A DNA stretch of 64,000 nt from an uncultured Pseudomonadota bacterium (lineage in GTDB: Bacteria > Pseudomonadota > Gammaproteobacteria > Steroidobacterales > Woeseiaceae). Below the pieces are notes generated by a model. That model did not search any database and was not told the origin of the DNA. It worked only from the letters and a program-made list of their open reading frames with translations. Location of the stretch: assembly GCA_913055625.1 (NCBI GenBank), contig CAJXJW010000005.1, forward strand, positions 1 to 64,000. The letters run 5' to 3'. Shown here piece after piece: positions 46,722 through 55,870 of this stretch; the first letter of the stretch is position 1; each line of letters begins with the position of its first letter. A program made the position numbers and the translations under genes.

Positions 46722-48200
46722 ATGAACCATCGCATTTGTGCCAAGTACCGTCTGGCCGGGGCTGGTGCCCTGGTACTGGCCTGCGTCGCCTGCGGCAGCA
46801 AACCCGCCGTCGAACCGTCGCGCCCGGCATCGGCGGAGCCCGTCGGTAACTATTTCCTCGGCACCGAACCGGTCTATGCCCACCTCGTCAATGCCGGTGG
46901 GGGAAGCTGGGTCTTCACGACAGTGACACGATCCGATGCGCCGATCGACTCCGGGTACATCGTGCGCCTGAACGATCTCGCGCCGGTATTCGACATCCGC
47001 GTGGCCGAATGCGCACCGCAGGCTTATCCGACGTCGCATCGCTGCAGCCTCACGCACCCGTTTCGCGAGAAAGACGCCGGCATGTTCGACAAGCTGATCA
47101 ACAGCGGCATTGCCGTTGGTACCGCCGGCAAGGTAACGGAGATCTCCCAAACGTACGAAACCCGGTTCAATGAGCCGGCGTTCAACAAGGCGGTTGACGA
47201 AGCCCTCGTAAATACCGGTCTCGACCTGTCCCGGGCACCGCTCATCGAGACCTTGCAGAAATACGATGCGACGCGGGCCCGGGGCGAGGCGGAACTTGCG
47301 CGGTTGACGCACGAGGCAACGGCCTCGAGAGCCAGGACCGGCGACATTGCGCTGCGGATACACGCAGATGTCGATGGCGTAACGGACTACTACAGCCGCG
47401 ACATCGACTTCGCCGACATCGTCGACCTGTCGTTGCACGGCAGCGACGCCGTGCCGGACAGCGCGTTGCGTCCGGGCAGCGGGGTGCTACCCTGCGACGC
47501 ACGCTACTGCGCCGCGGCGGCGGACAAGGAGTTGCGCGAGCTCGAACAGGACATCGCTGCGCAGAAAATCCGGTTGTCGTCGCTGATAACGCCGGACACC
47601 CGCGCCTACAAGGTTGATTGTTCGGCCACGGACTACCTTGGTTATCACCTCGCAGTGACGTGCCCGGACGTCGTCGAGATCGTCGGCAACCAGGCGGCCG
47701 CGGTACCGCTGGAGGTGACGATCCTTTCGCGCGACTTCAACGGCGTGTATCCGGATCTCGTGCTGGCCGACGAGCGCCTTCGGGTGCAGGTGTCGGACAC
47801 GACCGTTCAGTTCACGAACTCGACATCCGACTACCTGACGTTGACGGCGCAGACGATCTACTACAATTCCCGAGTACACACCACGAACACATTGATCGAC
47901 CTGCCGCCCGGCGTATCGATCGACCGCGAGATTGCCGAGTTCACGTCGCAGCCCATCGATATCGAGTCACGCTACCTGCAGATGACACCGGACAAGGCGG
48001 CGGGCGCAAGTTTCGGTTTCGGCTACGCCGTGCGCTACCGCGTCGCGTCGACCGCGGCGGAGGTGACCCTGCACGACCAGGCGCGCTACAACGTCGGCTG
48101 CGTCATCGATCGGCGTCTTGGCAGGCCGGCCGGCGAATGCCGTTTGCCGGCCCCCGACGCCCCCGCACCGGATTCCGCGGGACTACCGCCGGAAGGCTAG
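46722..48200 (+). CDS. Putative lipoprotein of unknown function
   Basis: 492 residues. The signal sequence ends in a lipobox-like VLAC or CVAC, with Cys21 or Cys24 as the lipidated residue; an acidic, proline-rich tether follows. The body has a helical stretch with a charged repeat (about 180-215), paired Cys (CDARYC, later single Cys) and several beta-rich parts. I recognise no domain. It is convergent with the GlyGly-CTERM protein gene, their ends overlapping by four bases. Confidence 0.75.
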   Translation: MNHRICAKYRLAGAGALVLACVACGSKPAVEPSRPASAEPVGNYFLGTEPVYAHLVNAGGGSWVFTTVTRSDAPIDSGYIVRLNDLAPVFDIRVAECAPQAYPTSHRCSLTHPFREKDAGMFDKLINSGIAVGTAGKVTEISQTYETRFNEPAFNKAVDEALVNTGLDLSRAPLIETLQKYDATRARGEAELARLTHEATASRARTGDIALRIHADVDGVTDYYSRDIDFADIVDLSLHGSDAVPDSALRPGSGVLPCDARYCAAAADKELRELEQDIAAQKIRLSSLITPDTRAYKVDCSATDYLGYHLAVTCPDVVEIVGNQAAAVPLEVTILSRDFNGVYPDLVLADERLRVQVSDTTVQFTNSTSDYLTLTAQTIYYNSRVHTTNTLIDLPPGVSIDREIAEFTSQPIDIESRYLQMTPDKAAGASFGFGYAVRYRVASTAAEVTLHDQARYNVGCVIDRRLGRPAGECRLPAPDAPAPDSAGLPPEG

Positions 48201-50413
48201 AGTTCCGCGCCGCGTCGCGCCCGGCGACGCGCGTGCACCGCGGCGGCCAGGAGCGCGAGCACGCCAGCCGACGAGAACGATCCGCCGCCGGACGATGCCG
48301 GTTCCGGTGGCGGCGTCGGCGTCGGTGGCGGTGGCGGTGTCGTAACGGGCGGCGGGGCCGCTGCTTCGGTAGTGACGTCGACGGGTAGCGAGGCCTCCGA
48401 TTCGTTCCCCGCCGCATCGAACGCCGTCACCGTGTAGCGGTACTGCGTGTCCGCGGCCAGCCCGCTGTCAGAGTACGCCGCTTGCGTGACGGTTGCGATG
48501 GCCTGCGTATCCCTGAAGACCGTGTAGCCCGCGACGCCGACGTTGTCCGCCGACGCGGTCCAGCTCAGGTCGATACGCGAATCCGATTGCGACGTGCCGG
48601 CCAGGTTGCCGGGCCGCGTCGGCGGGGTTTCATCGTCGCGCGTTGCAACATCGATCGCGTCCGACGGGTCGGAACTGAGGCTGTTGTTATCTACGGCAAA
48701 CACGCGGTAGCGGTACGCAGTCGCCGGGGTCAGCCCCGAGTCGACGACCCGGGTACCGGACATCTCGACGATGGGTTCGCCGTCCCGTTCGAGTACGTAG
48801 TGCGAGATTCCGCTGGCATCGCTGGCCGCGTCCCATTGCAACTCGATCGCACTGTCGGAGATCGCGCTGGCCGCCAGGTTGGCCGGCCTGGTCGGCGGCA
48901 CCGTGTCGACCGGCCCACAGGATGCCGAACCGCACTCCTCGATCTCCAGGGACTGCCCGGCGGCCACATCCAGCAACGTCACCTCGCCGCCGCCGGGGAA
49001 GACGACGCGCACATCGACACGGTCGTTGCCACCCAACCCCAGCACGACCCGCGGATCGCTTTGCGACAGGTAACCGTCCTGGCTGCGAATCTCCCGCCAG
49101 GTCACGAGTCGACCCGGATCGCCGAGTCCGCCGGCTTCATAGGCGAAGATACGGGCGCCGAACGCACCGATTTGCCCGCTCTCGCGGTAGAGCAGGACCT
49201 TCAGCCAGCGGTTGGTGCTGGCCAGATCATTGCGCACCAGGATGTTGAACGTCCTCTTCTGCGCATAGAAGAAATCGGAGTCACCATCGTTGTCGATGTC
49301 CGAGAACGCAACCGAACGCGGATCGTCAATCTCGCCCAGAGAAAACACGGCACTCGCCGTGAACACGCCGGCTCCATCGTTCCAATAGACAAAGTTCGCA
49401 CCGGGGATGACGACGTCCAGATCGCCGTCGTTGTCCAGATCGGCGAATCCACCCATGTACGGGATGCGCGGGCCGCTCAGGGTTTGTCGATGGGTGAACG
49501 TGCCGTCACCGTCGGCCAGGTAGAACTCGTTGTCCAGCAGGAGATCGAGAAATCCGTCGTTGTTCGCATCGCCAACACTGATGCCGTCGCCCGCAAAGTG
49601 GGCGATGCCCATCGACGCAGGCGCGACTATCTCGAATCCGGTGCCTGCAACATTGCGCAGAATGACGACAGGACCGCTGCGATTGGCGACGAACAGGTCG
49701 ATATAGCCATCATTGTCGAAATCGGTATCGGTTATGCCCTGACCTCCGGCCGCGCTGAACAACGGCTCGGTATTTACGGCAGTGAACGTAAATCCGCCGT
49801 CGTTCCGGTAGAATTCGTTACGTTCTTGCGCGGGATCGCCGGATCCCAGGTAGCCATTGATCGCGGCGATATCAAGATCGCCATCCAGGTCCATATCGAA
49901 TGCGGCAACTCCCCGCGTGGGCCACGACCGTGACGGCAGGCCCGCCTGCACGGTCCGCTCCTCGAAGCGACCGGCGCCATCGTTGCGGTAAATGCGATTC
50001 TGGTCATACGAACCGTTGAAGAGATCGAAGTATCCGTCATTGTCGAAATCGGCGAATACGCCACCGTGGCTACCGGTATCAAAGTTGTCCACGCCGCGCG
50101 CGGCCGCCTCCTCACTGAATGCGGTGCCGTCTATGTTTCGGTAGAAAAGTTCCGCCATGTCGCCGAAACCGGTCTCATTCATTGTCACGTAAAAGTCGCT
50201 GAAGCCGTCGCGATCGACGTCGGCGAACTGTGCGCCGTGGCCGCCGAAGTGGTTCGGCCCGGCGGTGCCGGACACGGCAGTGATGTCGGTAAACGCCGGC
50301 ATCAGGGCCTGCGATACCGACGATGTCGCTGCGTTCGCAGCGCACGGCATCAAGCAGTCGACAATCAGGAGAGCTGGTGCCGGGAACAGGCACCGGGACA
50401 ATTTTTGCGGCAC
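48197..50413 (-). CDS. CRTAC1-type FG-GAP/VCBS surface protein with fibronectin III domains and GlyGly-CTERM
   Basis: 738 residues from the GTG at 50413, with AAGGAG 11 bases before it. After a signal peptide (ending AANA) come FG-GAP/VCBS repeats with D-x-D-x-D-G calcium loops (for example FADFDNDGYFDLF, DTDFDNDGYIDLF), then an ASPIC/UnbV domain (AFGARIFAY, VDVRVVFPGGGE). Two fibronectin III domains follow, then a Pro-rich linker and a C-terminal SGGGS, hydrophobic stretch and RRRARRG, which fits the GlyGly-CTERM rhombosortase signal. It is exported and probably trimmed for surface display. No rhombosortase gene is in the window. Confidence 0.86.
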   Translation of the reverse strand: MPQKLSRCLFPAPALLIVDCLMPCAANAATSSVSQALMPAFTDITAVSGTAGPNHFGGHGAQFADVDRDGFSDFYVTMNETGFGDMAELFYRNIDGTAFSEEAAARGVDNFDTGSHGGVFADFDNDGYFDLFNGSYDQNRIYRNDGAGRFEERTVQAGLPSRSWPTRGVAAFDMDLDGDLDIAAINGYLGSGDPAQERNEFYRNDGGFTFTAVNTEPLFSAAGGQGITDTDFDNDGYIDLFVANRSGPVVILRNVAGTGFEIVAPASMGIAHFAGDGISVGDANNDGFLDLLLDNEFYLADGDGTFTHRQTLSGPRIPYMGGFADLDNDGDLDVVIPGANFVYWNDGAGVFTASAVFSLGEIDDPRSVAFSDIDNDGDSDFFYAQKRTFNILVRNDLASTNRWLKVLLYRESGQIGAFGARIFAYEAGGLGDPGRLVTWREIRSQDGYLSQSDPRVVLGLGGNDRVDVRVVFPGGGEVTLLDVAAGQSLEIEECGSASCGPVDTVPPTRPANLAASAISDSAIELQWDAASDASGISHYVLERDGEPIVEMSGTRVVDSGLTPATAYRYRVFAVDNNSLSSDPSDAIDVATRDDETPPTRPGNLAGTSQSDSRIDLSWTASADNVGVAGYTVFRDTQAIATVTQAAYSDSGLAADTQYRYTVTAFDAAGNESEASLPVDVTTEAAAPPPVTTPPPPPTPTPPPEPASSGGGSFSSAGVLALLAAAVHARRRARRGAEL

Positions 50414-50657
50414 GGGATTCGAGGCTCCTTGAGCCAGTTCTTCTTCTTGAATTGCCGGAAACCACTCGATCCTGTCCGTACTGGCAGGGGCGCGGAATGC
50501 GGATGTCTTCGGACGCGCCAATTCTTAGCTGCGCGCGACTGGAAATCAATCGGCGCATGCGCGCAGTGGTGCGCGCTGAGAAATCCGACCGTCGGGAAAC
50601 CCTGAACGGCTTGACATAAGCGGGAAACCCGGCGTTTCGCTGCGAGCTCTCAGGTCA

Positions 50658-50675
50658 CCTGCGCCTTTGCGCAGG
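50658..50675 (-). terminator. Hairpin downstream of the pseudokinase gene
   Basis: CCTGCGC, loop CTTT, GCGCAGG: a perfect 7-bp stem 33 bases beyond the pseudokinase stop. No T tract follows, so termination is only possible. The rest of the 294-base gap from 50414 to 50707 shows no clear gene; it carries the leader of the FG-GAP protein gene. Confidence 0.3.
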
Positions 50676-50707
50676 CCCGAAACTCGGCGCCGCCCGGCGC
50701 AGGACGA

Positions 50708-52351
50708 TCAGTCGTCATCGACAATGTCGATGCGCACCGTGGCAATCCGTTCAATGTGAGCTGCGCCGCCATGCCGAATGCCGGTGATCACGAAGAAGGA
50801 TTCCGGCGGCTCCGCCAGGCTGTCGTTCACCAGGGGTACCAGCAGCATGCGGTCCCGGTCGGCGCCAGCGGTCTCAACCGGACGTGGTTCTACGGCCACG
50901 AAGTCCCGGCCCGCCCCTGCCGAGTGCTCCCGGGTCCACCAGACAAGCGACGTCCCGGTGTATTCGGTCGATAGCACGGGCACACGCGCAAAGCCGTCGG
51001 CCTCGGACACCGTGATGATTGCCGGCGATGGAGCAGCCTGCACGTCGTCCTCGACCGGCGGGCCGGTGTCGCCCGAGGCGGATAGGTCCTCGCTCTCCGG
51101 CGACGCACCGGCCGCGGCATCTTCCGATATCCTCGCCGAGGCTTGCCCCGGTGGTACAGCAGCCTCCATCGTGTCATTCCGCGGCGTCCGCAAGACCGGT
51201 ACGACGGGCGCGACCGGCACGACCCTTGCTTCGACGAAGTTGATCGCTGCGGCAATATCGGCTTGAGGCCGACCGTGATAGTTCCAGGCCATGATCGTGA
51301 CCAGCAACAGCGCCAGTAGCAAAGCGCGCCGGGGCCCCGTCTTCGTGCCGGCCGGATGGGCGCCTCGCAACCGGTCCCGCGACGGCGCGACCGGCCCGGA
51401 CAGCGTGGCCGGGGCCGCACGCTCCATCGGTTTCGCGCGCAGCGGAAGTGTTGCGACCGACGTCGTTGCGCCGTTCGCCGCAGGAGTTGCGCTTGCCCGC
51501 GCCACGGGGTTTTCCGCGGACGGCTGAAGGCGGTCCGCGCTGGTGATACCAAATTCACGCACGAACTCGTCGACCGACGCAGTGTGCGATGCATCGTCGA
51601 ACGACAACGCCTTGCGAAGCGCGTTCCATTCGCGATCGGACAGTATGGCGATGCGATCCGGCTCGAGCCCCGCCCGCTGCGCCTCTGCAGGTGGGCTATG
51701 GTTGAACGGGTGCTTGCCGGCCAGCATCTCGTAAGCAATGCAGGCGAGGCCGTAGATGTCGTCTCGGGTAGAGCAACGGCTGAACGGTGAACTCGTCGCG
51801 CCCCCGCGAATGGTCGCTTGATCCGCACCCAGTGGCAGCACGTCGAGCAGCCGCACCTCCAGCGATTCGGTTACGAAGACGTTCCTGGTTCTCAGGTTGC
51901 CGTGCAGGATCCCGTTCGCATGCAGGAACCGGAGCGCTTGCGCGAGGCCGCGAATGACCGGCTTCGCTTCCTCCGGCGGCAGCACTCCCGCATCTTCCAG
52001 GACGTATCGCAGTGAAACGCCTTCAAGCAGTTCCATGGCCAGGTAGCCCAGCTTTCCGTGCCGTCCGAACCGTCGGATACCGACGATGTTCGGGTGGGCG
52101 GCGTTCCGCAGGAGCGAGTAACCGACATCGAGCCGGTTGAAGAGCGCGTTGTTGCGAACAATGTCTTCCGGGATGATCTGCAGCGCAACCTCGTGCTCCA
52201 CCGCGATCTGCGCGTATCCCTCATCGTCGGCCGCAAAAATTTCACCGAGTCGGCCATGCCCGATTCGCTGGCGCGCACGGTAGTGGGCACCGACAAGCTG
52301 CGCCTCGGAAGGCGCCTGACCCGGACTGTAGTCGCGTTTTGCCGTTCCCAT
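50708..52351 (-). CDS. Membrane pseudokinase with external Calx-beta domain
   Basis: 547 residues. Residues about 22-270 follow the Ser/Thr kinase fold (IGHGRLGEIF loop, AMELLEGVSLRYVL, DDIYGLACIAYEMLAGKHPF). The catalytic residues are changed: the VAIK Lys is Gln58 (VALQII), the HRD motif is HGN with Asn152 in place of Asp, and DFG is DVL (170-172). A disordered Ala/Pro-rich stretch leads to one membrane segment (about 341-357). Outside is a Calx-beta domain (about 443-547) with VPLVNDSLAEPPESFFV and a closing IDIVDDD. It may sense or bind something outside and signal by binding rather than phosphorylation. Confidence 0.85.
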   Translation of the reverse strand: MGTAKRDYSPGQAPSEAQLVGAHYRARQRIGHGRLGEIFAADDEGYAQIAVEHEVALQIIPEDIVRNNALFNRLDVGYSLLRNAAHPNIVGIRRFGRHGKLGYLAMELLEGVSLRYVLEDAGVLPPEEAKPVIRGLAQALRFLHANGILHGNLRTRNVFVTESLEVRLLDVLPLGADQATIRGGATSSPFSRCSTRDDIYGLACIAYEMLAGKHPFNHSPPAEAQRAGLEPDRIAILSDREWNALRKALSFDDASHTASVDEFVREFGITSADRLQPSAENPVARASATPAANGATTSVATLPLRAKPMERAAPATLSGPVAPSRDRLRGAHPAGTKTGPRRALLLALLLVTIMAWNYHGRPQADIAAAINFVEARVVPVAPVVPVLRTPRNDTMEAAVPPGQASARISEDAAAGASPESEDLSASGDTGPPVEDDVQAAPSPAIITVSEADGFARVPVLSTEYTGTSLVWWTREHSAGAGRDFVAVEPRPVETAGADRDRMLLVPLVNDSLAEPPESFFVITGIRHGGAAHIERIATVRIDIVDDD

Positions 52352-52427
52352 GCCGGTAATGCCGCTTCAGATCGCTTTGTGCACCCTTGCAGGCAAGGAG
52401 TCTATCACCGTCTCGGCATCCTGACGG

Positions 52428-53243
52428 CTAGTGCTCGGAATCCGGAATCTCGAATTCGTGGCCCCAATCCTTCTTCGCCGCGAGGTAACGACGGTTGCTG
52501 TCCTTCACACCGCAGACGTGCGGCACGCGGGTGACGTCGGTGACGCCGTGCGCCGCAAGATCCTCGACTTTCTTCGGGTTGTTCGTCAGGAGCCGGATCG
52601 GCTTGCGGCCGACGAAATGCCGTAGGAGCGCCGCCGCGTCGCTGAAGTCGCGCGAGTCGTCCGGCAGGCCGAGCGAGCGGTTTGCCTGGTACGTATCTTC
52701 GCCGCCGTCCTGCAGCAGGTAGGTCGCGGCTTTCGCCCACAGGCCGATGCCGCGGCCCTCGTGGCCGGACATGTACACGATCATCCCGCCACCCGGCTCG
52801 TCGTCGATACGGTGCAGGGCGGCATGCAGTTGCGGCCCGCATTCGCAGCGTTCGGAACCGAACACGTCGCCCGTCAGGCAGCTCGAGTGCACGCGGACGA
52901 GCGGCGACTTCCATTCGGCAGGCTCGCCCAGCAGCAGCACGCTGTTGACGGCCATCGAGGTTGCCAACGTGGCGAATGACGCCTGCGCATTCTGCGCGCG
53001 GAGTTCGTCGGCCAGCTCCTGCAGCTTGGCGAGCTCGGTATTGCGGACGCTCGCGTACCACTGCACGTCGACGCGCCGGCCGGCGACGTCGAGCGGCAGC
53101 GGGATCGGGCCGAGCAGGCTGATGGTCCGCTCGCCCGTGGGCGGCGCATCGACGGCGACGCGGCGGCCCTCCAGGTCGATCCGGAATAATTTTCCCTCTG
53201 CGATCAGTTGCTTGCGAACGCGGGGGTCAATGTAGCTGAACAT
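52428..53243 (-). CDS. ribA: GTP cyclohydrolase II
   Basis: 271 residues from the ATG at 53243, a stand-alone RibA longer than the E. coli enzyme at the N-terminus. Zinc Cys motif SSCLTGDVFGSERCECG, then MSGHEGRGIGLW and LLTNNPKKVEDL. It opens GTP to the first riboflavin precursor. The N-terminal ~75 residues resemble a degenerate extra domain seen in some RibA proteins. It is divergent from the TetR gene of the efflux operon. Confidence 0.92.
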   Translation of the reverse strand: MFSYIDPRVRKQLIAEGKLFRIDLEGRRVAVDAPPTGERTISLLGPIPLPLDVAGRRVDVQWYASVRNTELAKLQELADELRAQNAQASFATLATSMAVNSVLLLGEPAEWKSPLVRVHSSCLTGDVFGSERCECGPQLHAALHRIDDEPGGGMIVYMSGHEGRGIGLWAKAATYLLQDGGEDTYQANRSLGLPDDSRDFSDAAALLRHFVGRKPIRLLTNNPKKVEDLAAHGVTDVTRVPHVCGVKDSNRRYLAAKKDWGHEFEIPDSEH

Positions 53244-53288
53244 GGCGCGGATTATGCCGCAATCCCGCCGCAACCGCGCACCCGATCC

Positions 53289-53317
53289 TTGCTGACTCTC
53301 TGGTCAGTAACTATACT
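53289..53317 (+). promoter_or_regulatory. Candidate promoter with nested operator for the efflux operon
   Basis: TTGCTG (53289-53294) and TATACT (53312-53317) are 17 bases apart. Between them lies the inverted repeat CTGAC-N6-GTCAG (53292-53307), a position from which a bound TetR dimer would block RNA polymerase. The -35 match is weak (three of six). Confidence 0.55.
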
Positions 53318-53348
53318 CGGCTCCCTGAACCCGCCACCGGCCCGCCCG

Positions 53349-53966
53349 ATGAACGAACCGCGATACCAGCGCCGCAAGGAAGACCGCCCGCAGGAAATCG
53401 CGGAAGCGGCGTTCGAGGCATTCGCGGAAAACGGCTACTCCGGCACCCGCGTCGAGGACGTCGCCCGCCGTGCCGGGGTCAGCAAGGGGCTCACGTACCT
53501 TTACTTCAAGACGAAGGAAGAGCTGTTCAAGGCGGTCATCCGCAACGTGGTGACGCGCCGCGTCGATGCGCTCATCCGCATCGTCGAGGAAACCGACCTG
53601 CCGTCGGAAGACTTCGTGCGCGGCCCGATGCTCGACTTCATGAAGACGATCCCCGACTCGCGGGTCCGGATCGTCATCCGCCTGCTGCTCGAGGAAGGAC
53701 CGAGGCATCCCGACCTCGTCGACTACTACTACGAGAACGTCGTCTGCCGTGGCCTTGCCGCCATTCGCCGGTTCGTCGAACGCGGCATCGAGCGCGGCGA
53801 GTTCCGGCCCACGGCAATCAACGACCTTCCGCAGCTGTTTCTCGCACCGGTCATGCTGTCGGTGGTGTGGAAGATCCTGTTCGCCAAGCATCCGCTCGAC
53901 ACCGACCGACTCATCGAAACCCACGTCGAGATGCTCCTCGATCACTTCAGGGCCCGCCCGGAGTAA
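53349..53966 (+). CDS. TetR-family regulator of the ABC efflux operon
   Basis: 205 residues from the ATG at 53349. The N-terminal helix-turn-helix reads EIAEAAFEAFAENGYSGTRVEDVARRAGVSKGLTYLYFKTKEELF in outline, a standard TetR domain; the C-terminal part fits the TetR_C ligand domain of the AcrR/efflux branch. It is four bases upstream of the HlyD-like gene, and a CTGAC-N6-GTCAG repeat lies in its promoter. Self-repression and control of the efflux genes is the likely scheme. Confidence 0.92.
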   Translation: MNEPRYQRRKEDRPQEIAEAAFEAFAENGYSGTRVEDVARRAGVSKGLTYLYFKTKEELFKAVIRNVVTRRVDALIRIVEETDLPSEDFVRGPMLDFMKTIPDSRVRIVIRLLLEEGPRHPDLVDYYYENVVCRGLAAIRRFVERGIERGEFRPTAINDLPQLFLAPVMLSVVWKILFAKHPLDTDRLIETHVEMLLDHFRARPE

Positions 53967-53969
53967 CAC

Positions 53970-54929
53970 ATGTCCCGATACTGCACGCTCCTCCTCGCAC
54001 TGCTCGCGCTCTCCGCGTGCAGCAGCGAGACGCCGGAGAACATCTTCGTCGGCGTCACCGCGTCCGACCGTATCGAGCTGACGGCCGAGGCCGCGGAACC
54101 CGTTATCGAGATCGCCGTCGCGGAAGGCAGCCGCGTCGCAGCCGGCGACCTCCTGGTGCAGCAGGACCCGACGCGCGCGCGCGCCAATCTCGCGACTGCC
54201 GAGGCCGACGTCGCGCAGGCCCGCGCGCGCCTCGCGGAACTGGTTCGCGGACCGCGCGAAGAGCAGATCCGTGCGGGGCGCGCCAACGTCTCCGGCGCCC
54301 GCGACCAGGTCCGCTTCCGCACTGACGAGTTCGAGCGCATCAGCCGCATCTACGAGCAGGACCTGCTCTCGACCGAGTTGCGCGACCAGGCGAAATCGCG
54401 CCTCGATGCCGCCGTTTCCAGCCTCGAACTCTACGAAGCGCAACTCGAGGAAATGCTGGCCGGCACCACCGTCGAGGAACTGGACCAGGCCGAGGCAGCG
54501 GTCGCGGCAGCGGAAGCCCGCGTCGACACCGCGCGGCTGTCCCTCGATCGCCTGTCGATCCGCGCGCCGGTGGACGGGCTTGCCGACAGCCGCCTGTTCG
54601 AAATCGGCGAACGGCCGGTCGCCGGGCAGCCGGTGTTCGTGATGCTGGGCGGCGAACAGGCCTATGCGCGCGTGTACGTCACCGAGGCGCGGCGTGTCAG
54701 CACCACGCCGGGCAGCAAGGTACGCGTGCACGTCGACGGTATCGGCACGCCGCTCGACGGCCGAGTCCGCTGGGTCTCGAGTGACGCATCGTTCACGCCT
54801 TACTACGCATTGACGGAACACGACCGCGGCCGGCTGAGTTACGTCGCGAAGGTGGACATTCTCGGCCGCGCCGAACGCATCCCCGACGGCGTGCCGGTCG
54901 AGGTCGAACTGCTCGACGACGCGCGATGA
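53970..54929 (+). CDS. HlyD-type periplasmic adaptor lipoprotein
   Basis: 319 residues. The signal sequence ends in a lipobox LSAC (Cys17), so it is probably lipidated in the inner membrane. It has the biotinyl-lipoyl halves (VAEGSRVAAGDLL and RLSIRAPVDGLADSR) flanking a long coiled-coil hairpin, then a beta-barrel. It would link the ABC pump to an outer-membrane channel, none of which is encoded here. Its stop overlaps the start of the ATPase gene (ATGA). Confidence 0.9.
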   Translation: MSRYCTLLLALLALSACSSETPENIFVGVTASDRIELTAEAAEPVIEIAVAEGSRVAAGDLLVQQDPTRARANLATAEADVAQARARLAELVRGPREEQIRAGRANVSGARDQVRFRTDEFERISRIYEQDLLSTELRDQAKSRLDAAVSSLELYEAQLEEMLAGTTVEELDQAEAAVAAAEARVDTARLSLDRLSIRAPVDGLADSRLFEIGERPVAGQPVFVMLGGEQAYARVYVTEARRVSTTPGSKVRVHVDGIGTPLDGRVRWVSSDASFTPYYALTEHDRGRLSYVAKVDILGRAERIPDGVPVEVELLDDAR

Positions 54930-55870
54930 AGGACGACATCGTCATCGAAGCGCGCGGCCTGACGAAGCGTTTCGGCAACTTCACGGCTGTCGACCACGTC
55001 GATCTCGACGTCCCGAAGGGCCGCATCTACGGCTTCCTGGGACCGAATGGCTCCGGCAAGTCGACGTCCATCCGCATGCTCTGCGGCCTGCTCACGCCGA
55101 CCGAGGGCACGGCAAACGTGCTCGGCACGGTGATTCCGGGCAAGACGGCTGACCTGAAGCCCCGGATCGGTTACATGACGCAGTCGTTCTCGCTGTTCTC
55201 CGACATGACGGTACTCGAGAACCTGCAGTTCATCGCCGCCATCTATTCCTACCCGATGGCGAAGCGCAAGGCCCGCATCGAGGAACTGCTGGAGCGCTAC
55301 ACCCTGACGAACAAGCGCAATGCGCTCGCCGGCAGCATGAGCGGCGGCCAGCGCCAGTACCTCGCGCTCGCCTGCGCGGTGTTGCACCACCCCGAACTGC
55401 TGCTGCTCGATGAGCCGACGAGCGCCGTGGACCCGCAGAGCCGGCGTAACTTCTGGGCGAACCTGTTCCGGCTCGCGAAGGCCGGCACCACGATCCTCCT
55501 GTCCACGCACTACATGGACGAAGCGGAACGCTGCCACCGGCTCGCGATCCTCGCGCGCGGCGCGAAAGTCGCGGACGGCACGCCGGAGGAACTGCAGAAC
55601 AGCACCGGCATGCGGGTTGTCGAGGTGCGGGCCGACGACCCGTACGCGGCCCAGAACGTGCTCGACGAGGTCCGCGAGGTCGCGACGGTCACGCAGCTCG
55701 GCATGCGCCTGCGCGCACTGGTCCCCGAGGAGATCCCCGACCCGGAGACCATCGTGCGGCGCGCCCTTGCCGCCTCGCACGTCAACGCGGCGGTAGAACT
55801 CACCGAGCCCAGCCTGGAAGACGTGTTCGTCGCCGCGACGATGCATACCACGCAGCCGGAGGCCGCCTGA
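54926..55870 (+). CDS. ABC transporter ATPase
   Basis: 314 residues. Walker A GPNGSGKST (39-47), signature MSGGQRQYLALA, Walker B LLLLDEPTSAVDP and the switch His in LLSTHYMDEAE are intact. It is an ABC-2 (drug/lipid export) type ATPase. It starts four bases inside the adaptor gene and ends where the permease gene begins (TGATG overlap), so the three form one pump. Confidence 0.95.
   Translation: MKDDIVIEARGLTKRFGNFTAVDHVDLDVPKGRIYGFLGPNGSGKSTSIRMLCGLLTPTEGTANVLGTVIPGKTADLKPRIGYMTQSFSLFSDMTVLENLQFIAAIYSYPMAKRKARIEELLERYTLTNKRNALAGSMSGGQRQYLALACAVLHHPELLLLDEPTSAVDPQSRRNFWANLFRLAKAGTTILLSTHYMDEAERCHRLAILARGAKVADGTPEELQNSTGMRVVEVRADDPYAAQNVLDEVREVATVTQLGMRLRALVPEEIPDPETIVRRALAASHVNAAVELTEPSLEDVFVAATMHTTQPEAA

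Noticed and set aside
46538..46801. Upstream extension of the small unknown gene at 46.1 kb
   Set aside because: It would run through the promoter-like region and into the divergent lipoprotein gene. The GTG at 46537 has a ribosome site.
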